A stretch of 64,000 bases of DNA. Origin: Hormiphora californensis (lineage: Eukaryota; Ctenophora; Tentaculata; Cydippida; Pleurobrachiidae). Position numbers and translations under genes: made by a program. How positions within the stretch are numbered: position 1 is the stretch's first letter; every line of letters begins with the position of its first letter. Below, in pieces: positions 42,681 to 52,157 of the stretch. The notes under the pieces were generated by a model. That model saw only the letters and a program-made list of their open reading frames with translations, ran no database searches and was not told the origin of the DNA. The stretch covers positions 6,422,631 to 6,486,630 of the forward strand of contig CM035361.1 of NCBI GenBank assembly GCA_020137815.1. The letters are read 5' to 3'.

Positions 42681-43577
42681 CGGAGTGCTACGACAACACC
42701 ACTGACCCTAAGATGGAGTTGTATAAGGGATTTACCAATCGAACCAAATCAGGGGCAGTTTGTCAATCGTGGGCAGCACAAAAACCAAACAAACACCAGC
42801 ATAAGTTAGAGTAAGTTAGAAATTAATTAACAAACAAACACCAACATTTAAGCTAGAGTAAGTTGGATAAGACAATTAGTCAAACAAATAATCACTAACA
42901 TCAGTGAGTTGGACATTAAAGTGTAGGAAACTACTTACAAATCATTAATAATCATGACGTGGTAAAACTCGAGATGACATTGCCGTTAACTTTACCACAT
43001 GGGATTGTGGGTCCGGGTGGTTCAGGCGCATTAGCCCAGTTCAAAATATGTTTAGAACACTGATCAGATAAATTCTATCCGGTGTCCGTTTCTAATATCA
43101 ATATATCATTTCACCTCCATTTCTAATATAATAGACTTATCTTACAGAGCATCTTCATGCGGCTCATAAACATTTGGCCAATACAATCTCTGTTACAGAG
43201 CAAGTTACAAAGAGTACTTTTGTCCCATGAGGGACCCTCCTAAGTACTTTAAATGGGGAACATAATCGGGTACTTTTTGTATGAACTACTGTAGGCTCCC
43301 ATGAGGAACCCTCCCAAAGTTGACCCCTAATGCTTATTGGCCCCTTATAATGCTTACTATAATACCAGGTCGAGCGAGATGAACTACTGTAGACCCCCAT
43401 GAGGAACCCTCCCAAAGTTGACCCCTAATGCTTATTGGCCCTTTATAATGCTTATCACCAGGTCGAGCGAGATGAACTACTGTAGGAATCCTAGTTCTGC
43501 TGTGGAGGGGGGTGCGTGGTGTTACACTGCCGATGGTATTGGATCTGAATCGTGTAACATTCCCCCGTGTGCTAAAG
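42681..43577 (+). CDS. Complete kringle domain
   Basis: Exons 42681-42810 and 43462-43577 join in phase 2. They encode ECYDNTTDPKMELYKGFTNR, the SGAVCQSW segment, then EMNYCRNPSSAVEGGAWCYT and SCNIPPCAK. All six kringle cysteines and the NYCRNP / WCY motifs are present. The acceptor plus exon start of the second half (GGTCGAGCGAGATGAACTAC) is duplicated upstream at about 43367-43391, with a further degraded version near 43283. These copies quickly lose the frame (TGTAGACCCCCATGAGG), so they are decoys rather than exons. Confidence 0.9.
43151..43461 (+). repeat. Decayed duplicates of the kringle second-half exon start
   Basis: GATGAACTACTGTAG followed by CCCATGAGGAACCCTCCCAA and GTTGACCCCTAATGCTTATT occurs in about two to three copies before the functional exon. 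The left edge begins with CTTCATGCGGCTCATAAACA, also found beside the Penelope-like element at 9493. Confidence 0.8.
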
Positions 43578-44056
43578 GTAGGTGGAGAGCCTTCCACAAT
43601 CCAACCTGGTCACACTTTAGAGTTCCAATCTGGTCACACTTTAGAGTTCCACCCTGGTCACATCTGTGTGGTATAAGCTGTAGACTGTTTGATAGTTCTC
43701 TCTACCCCTGATGTATTTCAGAAACCTACTAATGTAATCCTCAGACTAAATTATCGTACCCAACGTACATGTCATCGATGGCACACTAGGTCAACTGGTG
43801 CAAAGGTCAACAGGTAAACTAGAGGAAGGGACAGAAGAGAAATGGCACATGAGAGAGTTCAATGGTACACTTAGAGTAACGGTAACTAGAGTTCCAATGA
43901 GCACAGTTAGAGTAACTGGTCAACTGGGGATAGTGTAATCGTTGATTAATTCTTCATCCCACCCCCTGTATCCAGAAGGAGATATCAAAATTACTTCCTC
44001 AAGTAAATCTGGTCACATCTGTGTGGTATAAGTTGTAAATCGTAAATCTATTTCAG
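43578..44056. other. Intron with a degraded exon copy
   Basis: At 43605-43670 a 24 bp word (CACACTTTAGAGTTCCAMYCTGG type) repeats three times. At about 43755-43790 CCAACGTACATGTCATCGAT is a decayed copy of the exon that starts at 44057 (ACCCAAACGTACAAATGTCA). No open exon is supported here. Confidence 0.55.
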
Positions 44057-44128
44057 AGTTAACCCAAACGTACAAATGTCATGGATGGACACAACAGGAC
44101 AAGGACTGGCAAACGTACACAGGCAAAG
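44057..44128 (+). CDS. Short linker exon
   Basis: The exon enters and leaves in phase 1 and encodes ELTQTYKCHGWTQQDKDWQT then YTGK. It links the kringle to the LamG-like domain. Its donor is followed closely by (GA)n. No family is recognised. Confidence 0.55.
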
Positions 44129-44133
44129 GTATA

Positions 44134-44181
<48 letters not shown>

Positions 44182-44341
44182 AGGGATGGGACAGAGAACG
44201 ATGGTAAATACTTCCAATACTCAATTGCTGATATGATGTGAATTCCCCGGTTAATCATCTGCTAATTATCGGCTAATTATCTGCTAATTATCTGCTAATT
44301 ATCGGCTAATTATCTGCTAATTATCTGTTTTACCCTTTCAG

Positions 44342-47300
44342 TGTTAAACTACCAATCCCAGACTACAGGAAACCATATTATATTTACTCGAGAGGGATTC
44401 GCAGGTGCTGCTCCTTTTACTGAGATCACAGTTGCACTATGGGTAGGTGGAAATACTGGTCCCTGATTGGCTAATAACCAGTCACGTGACCTAAATAAGT
44501 AGGTGGAACCATGCAGTGAACAGCTCTATACAGTCTACATCAATATTTTCAACAATATTTTTACATTTATATCATAACTTCCAAACCCCATTATACTTTG
44601 ATCCTTATATAACAGATCAGTTCATCACTAGGTCTACCCGGTAGTAGCGACAGCAGATTTGGTTACCTATGGACTGAAAACGGCTGGAGTTGATCGGTTT
44701 AAGATCAGTTTGACGGGGGATACGATATCCATGTCTATAAATGAAGCATCATCGAGTAAGACACTTTTTAAACCCCACTATACTGGTAACAGTATTGTTG
44801 TGTTGCCCATTATAATTGACCTGGGAAGTTATCTAACTGTTATGGTAACTGTTATTATACTGGTCCAGTTGCCTTGCTCGACCCTACAATAACCACAGGT
44901 AGCTGTCCCTCGACCCACCCCTACGTCTACCTGAACGGTAACTGGTGCTGCAAATACGGAACGGAGAAGGTGTATACACCTTCAGGTGTTACCTGTGATG
45001 GTGGGCCTATCAGTATTACCAGTACATGCTGTCAGGGTGATAGTTATACGAAGTGCACCAATCCACCCTGTACTGACTCACTTGAAGGTGATGATGAGAG
45101 AGAGGGCAGTATGTCTCGTTTGACGGCGATTTTTCCAATCTTTTCCAATCTTGCTGAGGATTTTGCGGACTTCTTTACTGGTAAAGTTGAGAAGATCAGA
45201 AATTCTGTTACTGCAGAGGAGCATGCTTATGAGGATGTGGAATCTCTTGAGGACTCGGTTAGGAATTGTACGTTCGAGGAATTCAGGGAAGTCTCTTGTG
45301 AGGAGATTAAGAGGATAGTGAAGGATATGGCGGATAAGACGTGTGATCTGGATCTGATACCAACGTGGATGATTAAAGAGTGTATCGAAGTTTTTGCTCC
45401 TCTGTTTACAAGAGTTATTAACTCCTCTCTTCGCAAAGCTGTTGTTCCAGAGACGTTTCAGCAAGCCTTTGTTTTTCCCACCATTAAGAACCCTAATGGG
45501 GATAGGGACAGCCTATCTAACTATCGCCCGGTATCGAACCTACCATTTATCTCAAAAGTTCTTGAGAAGGTGGTACTTGACCAGCTCAACGAGTTCCTTC
45601 AGGAGAATGACTTACTGAACCCTCACCAGTCGGGGTACAGGGTAGGCCATAGTTGCGAGACTCTACTTATGGGAATGTTTGATGACCTTTTACAGGAAAT
45701 GGACAAGGGTAATGTTGTTGCCCTTCTTCTTTTGGATATGTCGGCTGCCTTTGACACTGTGGATCATTCTAAGCTTGTGGACGTTCTGAGTAGGAGGTTT
45801 GGAGTAAGAGGAGCAGCCCTTCAGTGGTTTATCAGTTATCTTGGATCGAGGAACTTCAGAGTGAACGTGCGAGGAGAACTATCAAGGATGATTTATTTGA
45901 TATGTGGGGTACCCCAAGGATCCCTCCTTGGTCCAGTCTTGTTTCTTCTCTATGTGGAGGAACTTCAGGATCTGGTGCGTGCATATGGGCTTAAAATTAA
46001 GCTATATGCAGATGACTCACAGATTTATGTGAGTCTGGTTCCCTGTGATGAAGACCAATGGAAAGGAACGAAGAGGAATGTTGAGGAATGTCTTGATCGC
46101 CTCAAGGCATGGATGGTCAAGCACTGGTTGAAATGCAATGAGTCGAAGACGGAACTTCTTATCCTGGGTAAAAGTAGTGCTATCGATAAGCTTACTTTTG
46201 AACCGTCGGTTAGGTTTGGGGATGTGGATATCGGTCCTATTGACTTCAAGGGTACATCGAAAAAGACTCTGGGTATTTACATGGATGAAAACTTGACTTT
46301 GGAGCGTCAGGTGAACAGTGTGAGAAAACATTGTGGAATGCTGTTGAAGAATTTATGGCAGGTCAATCGTTGTCTGGACTTCTCCACCAAAGTTCTCTTG
46401 GTGAAGCAGCTTGTTATCTCCCGTCTGGATTATTGTAATATCCTTTATGGAGGTCTTCCAAAGAAGCTCATTGCCCGCCTTCAGAAGGTGCTCAATTCCT
46501 GTGTTAGGTTCATCTATGGACTTCATGGTCATCAAGATGATTACCTCCCCTACCTGAGAGAGACTCACATTCTCCCTATTGAGCAACGTGTTGTCTTCAA
46601 ATCATGTCTTATGGCCTACAAGATCATACATGGAAGTGCTCCAGACTACCTCTGTGAGCAAATACCTGCGGACAATGTACTGGATGTACCCCGCCGGACC
46701 AGAGCGACTACTGTGCCCGATCTCTTTAAGCTCCGGTACCCCAAACTGTCGAGTGTGGAATCTAAACTGAGGAAGAGGAGACCGTCAGTTCTCCTACCGG
46801 ACCTTTGGAATGCCCTCCCCCTTGATCTGAGGTCGTTGACCACTGTGGAATCGTTTAAGACCCGTCTCAAGACAAGACTGTTCGTGGAATCCTTTGGGGC
46901 TGACTAGTTGTGTCTTTCCTCTTTCCGGATTTCCCCTATCGCTATCCTATCACTCGCTGTACTGTCTATCAGGTAAGACGTGTGTTTGTACTGTGTGTCC
47001 CTCGTGACAAGTTTTTCTAGCACATCTTTTTGGGTTTGAAGCACGAGTGTCTGAGTGTGTAATACTATTTTTATTCAGTGTTCAGTTTCCGCTTTTTCCT
47101 GGGCGATGTCTGTGTTGAGGGTGGTTCAGAGATTTATCTGAACCTTTTTTGATCTGATAAAGTTTTTTGGAGAGGTGTAAAGGTTGTAGAGGATATTTTT
47201 TGAAGCTATATTTTTTGTCTTCTTACCATTTATGTCTGTTATGAATCCGATTGTATTTCTTCCATCTCATGAGAGCAAGTTAATTTGGTTTTTACCACCG

Positions 47301-48471
47301 TTTTTGAATCTAATTTTGGTTGAGTGTGTGAGTAAACTGCTCTGATTATCCCTCAGTGGCAGTATTAGCTATGCTATGCTGTCCCTGGGGGATCTGGGCA
47401 GGATACAAGTCTAGATATTATTATTATTATTATTATTTCCTGAGATATGGCCCTATTGTCTGCTTTCCTAAAGAGTTATATATCCAAAGTTATATATCCA
47501 AAGGGTTTTGTGAGAAACCACTCGTCTTTAAACGGAATAAGTTTGGGCTGTACAAATGATTAGCTAACACCCCGTACTCCACAGTTAACAAGAAATGTAA
47601 CCTAAACGAGTGGTGTCATCTGGCCCTAACTTGGTCTAGTGCTGATGGAAACTTGTTGGGTTATGTTAACGGCACCTTGGTGCTCACTGCCAACGTGGCT
47701 GATAGTAAAGATAATCCCATCGTTAACACTGAGGAGGGAAAGCTTGTGATTGGAATGGTAAGTTCCACAAACCTTACATTTGGAGAGGAATGGTAAATTC
47801 CACAAACCTTACATTTGGAATGGTAAGTTCCACAAACCTTACATTTGTTGAGGAATGGTAAATTCCACAAACCTTACATTTGGAATGGTAAGTTCCACAA
47901 ACCTTACATTTGGAATGGTAAGTTCCACAAACCTTACATTTGGAATGGTAAGTTCCACAAACCTTACATTTGGAATGGTAAGTCCCACAAACCTTACATT
48001 GGGGGAGGAATGGTAAGTTCCACAAACCTTACATTTGGAATGGTAAATTCCACAAACCTTACATTTGGAATGGTAAATTCCACAAACCTTACATTTGGAA
48101 TGGTAAGTTCCACAAACCTTACATTTGGAATGGTAAGTTCCACAAACCTTACATTTGGAATGGTAAGTTCCACAAACCTTACATTTGTTGAGGAATGGTA
48201 AATTCCACAAACCTTACATTTGGAATGGTAAACTCCACAAACCTTACATTTGTTGAGGATTGGTAAATTCCACAAACCTTACATTTGGAATGGTAAATTA
48301 CAAAAACCTTACATTTGGAATGGTAAATTCCACAAACCTTACATTTCAAAATTATTCAGGGACAGGGATCATACGGTAGTTCAAATGAAAACCCCTACCA
48401 AGGATACATAACAGACCTCGTGTGGCTCAAGAAACAATTGACCGCGGAAGAAGTTAAGGAGCTCTTTGACG
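44342..48471 (+). CDS. LamG/pentraxin-like domain with an inserted Cys-rich module
   Basis: Exons 44342-44442, about 44616-44755, 44899-45087, 47585-47757 and 48360-48471. LamG-like strands are ITVALW, SDSRFGYLWTENG, RFKISLTGDTISMSINEA, WCHLALTWSSADGNLLGYVN then GTLVL, LVIGM, and the typical ending YQGYITDLVWLKKQLTAEEV. Exon 44899-45087 is a separate module with 10 cysteines (CPSTHPYVYLNGNWCCKYGT, CDGGPIS, TCCQGDSYTKC). The second exon shows LamG residues in two frames, changing at an AAAA run (44677-44680), so a one-base frameshift or sequence error is likely. The intron after 45087 holds a CR1-like element, and the intron after 47757 a 30 bp donor array. Confidence 0.75.
45088..46907 (+). 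pseudogene. CR1-like reverse transcriptase (ORF2 C-terminal part)
   Basis: The frame is open from the host exon into the element and stops at 46907. Reverse-transcriptase blocks are in order: NYRPVSNLPFISKVLEKVV, HQSGYRVGHSCET, ALLLLDMSAAFDTVDHSKL, GVPQGSLLGPVLFLLYVEEL and KLYADDSQIYVSL with the catalytic Y-A-D-D (about 46003-46014). The C-terminal segment ends LWNALPLDLRSLTTVESFK and RLFVESFG, as in CR1/L2/Rex relatives. The palm motifs look intact, but the endonuclease is missing, so it cannot be autonomous. The continuous frame with the upstream host exon is discussed as a finding. Confidence 0.88.
45088..47440 (+). mobile_element. CR1/L2-like non-LTR retrotransposon, 5'-truncated
   Basis: The insertion begins at or just after the host donor at 45088 and ends in (ATT)n at about 47416-47438, a tail typical of CR1/L2-like elements. 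Only the reverse-transcriptase part of ORF2 and the 3' UTR remain. The apurinic endonuclease region is absent. The element lies in the same orientation as the host gene. I see no clear target-site duplication, which is common for truncated copies. Confidence 0.85.
47755..48352 (+). repeat. 30 bp array containing exon end and 5' splice site, about 18 copies
   Basis: The unit GGAATGGTAAGTTCCACAAA plus CCTTACATTT carries the exon end TGGAATG and donor GTAAGTT or GTAAATT. Several units have an inserted GTTGAGGA or GGGGAGGA. The first donor (47758) follows the exon; reading past it meets TGGTAA in the second unit. Confidence 0.95.
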
Positions 48472-48515
<44 letters not shown>

Positions 48516-48520
48516 ACTGT
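48472..48520. repeat. (GT)n microsatellite starting at the donor
   Basis: The donor GTTTGT at 48472 runs directly into about 18 GT repeats. A copy of the exon end CTCTTTGACGGTTTGT recurs after the microsatellite at about 48527-48542, so this donor is also duplicated. Confidence 0.9.
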
Positions 48521-48739
48521 TTGTCGCTCTTTGACGGTTTGTACTTAATCTGAGGTCACATGCTGTACAGTTTACAATGTACACTGTAAAATGTACATAC
48601 TGTAAAATCATTTATATAAACATTGATTTCGATAATCCTTTTAGTTAAAAATTGCTGATATAACATCTCTTTCATAGGGACTTTAACGGAAAGTGATTTG
48701 AAGGACCATGCTGTCTACTAAATAACATATCTCTCACAG

Positions 48740-50002
48740 GGACTTTAACGGAAAGTGATTTGAAGGACCATGCTGTCTACTCGTGGTCTGATATCTTAGA
48801 AATGGAACGAACCGGAAGTATTGTAGCTACCATGACAGGTGAGTGAGGTTGTTTGTCAAGCTGTGATACCATATTCATTCTCTATTTTATACGATAACCA
48901 AATCGCTGGTTTCAATAAATCAACTCAATATCACCAACAACCTGGTTTCAATAAATCAACTCAATATCACCAACAACCTCCCTGGTTTCAATAAATCAAC
49001 TCAATATCACCAACAACCTGGTTTCAATAAATCAACTCAATATCACCAACAACCTGGTTTCAATAAATCAACTCAATATCACCAACAACCTGGTTTCAAT
49101 AAATCAACTAAATATCACCAACAACCTAGTTTCAATAAATCAACTAAATATCACCAACAACCTGGTTTCAATAAATCAACTAAATATCACCAACAACCTA
49201 GTTTCAATAAATCAACTAAATATCACCAACAACCTGGTTTCAATAAATCAACTCAATATCACCAACAACCTGGTTTCAATAAATCAACTCAATATCACCA
49301 ACAACCTCCCAGATAAAGCGACATGTGAAAGGCGGCCTGGGTATGTCTTCTCGGGAGGGGTTACCACTGTTGCTAATGGGTGTGGTCCGGAGTGTGACTG
49401 TTGTGCCCCTCACGAGTCTTGGAGTACTGAGAATATCACCCTCGCTGTGGATGGACTGGACTAGTAAGTTTGTTATTGTACAGTCATGTACAATATGCAA
49501 ATCAAATTGAATTACATCCAGCTTTTCATAAAAATATGCCTTTTCGTTCGACCAGTTATTTATTTAACGATTTATAAACTATAATTCAATTTCAGCACGT
49601 GTTTCTACGCATTTTCGCCGGAACAGACTGCCAAAGTTAGCTTTGCACTGGACGAGGAGATAGTTGTTGATCATATCATTGTGTCAAATGCTAACATCAC
49701 AGGCTGGCTAACAGACGTCAAGGTATATACAAGCTGGGGCTATCTAAAAACAATTCAATACTGGGGCTATCTAGATTTCAATACTTTTTAAAATGCTCGA
49801 TATAATATGTTTTTTGTTCAACCAAAGCTTCTATATTTTTTGCGTTAACAGGTTTACGTGGGTGAAACGTTGTGCGGTGTTATATTTGATCGTGAATTTG
49901 GAATGGTAGATCACATGATCAAGTGTCATAACGTCCTTAATGGAACTGAGATATCACTCCAAAGTGACTCTCCCTTTGTCGTGTGTGAAGTTCACGTTTA
50001 CG
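48740..50002 (+). CDS. Fucolectin-like domain 9
   Basis: Exons 48740-48838, 49313-49463, 49596-49722 and 49852-50002 join in phases 1, 2, 0, 1. They encode VYSWSDILEMERTGSIVATM, a Cys-rich stretch ANGCGPECDCC, ITLAVDGLDYTCFYAFSP, VVDHIIVSNANITGWL, VYVGETLCGVIF, MIKCHNVLNGTEISLQ and the family ending FVVCEVHVYG. The acceptor and exon start of the first exon are duplicated at 48673-48718 (CATAGGGACTTTAACGGAAA). The intron before the second exon is a 36 bp tandem array. Confidence 0.8.
48915..49305. repeat. 36 bp tandem array, about 11 copies, abutting an acceptor
   Basis: The unit CAACAACCTGGTTTCAATAA plus ATCAACTCAATATCAC (36 bp) runs up to the acceptor ACAACCTCCCAG at 49312. Confidence 0.95.
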
Positions 50003-50084
50003 GTGAGTGGTGTACTCCTTCATAAAATATTCAATTATTTATTTTGGCTGTTGTAACTGCTCCTTTATAAAACCAAACACGCAG

Positions 50085-51304
50085 GAACGCCGGTGTGTGA
50101 TGGCGTGGTCCGTGATCCAACGACTAAGGAATATTTATTGTTTACCGGGGAGCCCAAAACTTCTTCTGCAGATAGCGTCCTTTACCAAAAACAATGTAAG
50201 TTGGAATGCTAAAACAGCATGCGTCGTGATCATAAAACTCATAATTTATCTTGGCAATGAAATTACCCCTCTGTTATTATTGTTGCTCATGGAGGGGTAA
50301 TAATACCGCTCATGGAATTAAAGGGGTGACTTCCAAAACTTTATCAAGGTTCTGATGGGGATCTGATAATGAATGATCCGTTTGTGTTTGGAGACGGGAA
50401 CGAGTATGGCACTGACCCCGATGTACTGGCAATGGATTACGGAGATGTCATTGAAGCAACTCTTGAGTTCGTCCCAATGTAAGGAATCTATTTCAAGCTC
50501 TAAATACTAATAATAAATATACTATATGTACTGTATATGTACTAATATGTGACAAAGTGAAACGTGATATAATGCAGTAACAATGAACGCACGATAATTA
50601 ATTGTGTTTCAGGGGAAATCCGACCGCAACGGATAATTTGGTCATATTCGTGTTGGAACAAGGTCGCGGAGGAACCCATATCTACTCATTAGAGTACCAA
50701 TACTCAAACTCAAAACTCGTACACAAATATGTAAGAACAGCTCCTTTATAAACTATTCCAGGTGCTCCTGGAGAAAAACTCTTTTTGAAGGAGAACATGA
50801 TAAAAGTACGTTTTACGTTTCCTTTATTTTGTAGACAACGAAAGATGGAAAGTTATCAGCGTTAGATCCATCCGGAGTCAAGGTTGAACCGGGAACAACA
50901 GCAAAACTTGTTGTGGAGCTAAATTCACCTAAATTCACCGTGAGCTTGGGAGGAAAACAAGCCATTGAAGTAGCTTGGACGTCTTTGTGAGTCAATGAAT
51001 TTAACTATCAATTATATCAGTTTACTGAGCTTGTAACTAAAGCTGTTTTCGTGCACATATTACTAACACCCAAAATCCAAATGCCATATGTTATTACTAG
51101 GGCCACTTTGACCCATACATGGGTCACATTACCCCGTGGGCCATTTTACCCCAGCTTACCCTAAAGCTGTTTTCGTGCACAAACTAACACCCAAAATTAC
51201 CCAAAATCCAAATTTCAGAAATATCCTACCAGACAAAGTTAAATTCTTTGCGATACGGAACTCTGGACTGCTCACTAATTTCCGTCAAGTTGAACTAAAG
51301 CAAG
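50085..51304 (+). CDS. Unrecognised beta-rich module of five exons
   Basis: Exons 50085-50195, 50349-50478, 50613-50730, 50835-50986 and 51219-51304 chain in phases 1, 2, 0, 2, 1. The product includes EYLLFTGEPKTSSADSVLY, MDYGDVIEATLEFVPMGNPT, NLVIFVLEQGRGGTHIYSLE, VEPGTTAKLVVELNSPKFTV with SLGGK, and ILPDKVKFFAIRNSG. The order resembles a galectin-like sandwich (F-x-V-x-L-G-G-K ... L-x-P-D-x-V-x-F-F), without a diagnostic W-x-x-E-x-R. The acceptor at 50348 is AAG (TTATCAAG), supported by phase. Two short direct repeats of ACTAACACCCAAAA lie upstream of the last acceptor. Confidence 0.6.
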
Positions 51305-51410
51305 GTATGACAACAGCTCTCCATAGCGACACTTTCAGTTTCCATGGCGACTAAAACAGCCGAATTCAACTATCCAGTGACCAATAACACCAACAATACA
51401 TCACCTATAG

Positions 51411-52084
51411 GTAGTTGTGCCATCAACACCAACGCCAATATCACCTACACCCGTGGATCTAGGAGGGGCTCAGTGAGCGTGGATCAGTGTCCATGCTACT
51501 CAAAATTCAAGGTACTCAAATCATGTTGATTTTGATGTTATTAAGAAAGTTAACTCCTTACTCCTTCATAAACATTTACATCGTTTTACAGACAGGTGTA
51601 GCCCAGTGTCGACCTAGTGCGACGGGTATTACTGCATGGAACAGGGATATCCCAAACTGTGATAAACCAAATCTCCGTTGGCACGTCATCTACCATGTCA
51701 ATGGGTAAGGCTCTTAGCAGATCAGGAACTGACCGAAACAAGTAAACAACCAATCAGAACTCGTTATTTAGGTCACGTGACTGGTTATCAGCCAATCAGG
51801 GACCAGTATTTCCTAATTCGGTCGGTTCCTGTTTAGCATGTTTGACTTCCTAGTATAGCAAGATATTTCAGTACCAAAACTCCTACATTGCTGGTACCTA
51901 GAACTAAAACAATCCCACATCCACTAGATTTTGCTGGTACCCAAAATCGAGTCCGCCGTTTGATGGAGAGAGCGTTGGATTGGCGGAGAGGTCCGCCTGC
52001 TACAATGATGATGCCCGGTTTGCTATTGTGGACGGGTACCTACGTCACATGACCTCCGGAATGTGTGTGGGAATAGGAGGAGAT
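51411..52084 (+). CDS. Sushi (CCP)-like module and following exon
   Basis: Exons 51411-51511, 51592-51704 and 51928-52084 join in phases 0, 2, 0. The first two encode GSCAINTNANITYTRGSRRG, SVDQCPCYSKF, GVAQCRPSATGITAWNRDIP and NC, matching the sushi pattern of four or more Cys with a late G-x-x-x-C, then W and P-x-C. The third begins FCWYPKSSPPFDGESVGLAE and reads VDGYLRHMTSGMCVGIGGD, perhaps the start of the next fucolectin-like domain. A full MITE copy is in intron 51705-51927. Confidence 0.55.
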
Positions 52085-52157
52085 GTAAGTGCAACATAGA
52101 ATGATGTCATAACATTACATCACATGTAGTATTATACATACATATTATAATATTATA

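Noticed and set aside
48381..48611. Minus-strand frame with a Thr-His run
   Set aside because: It is antisense to a LamG exon and the (GT)n microsatellite.
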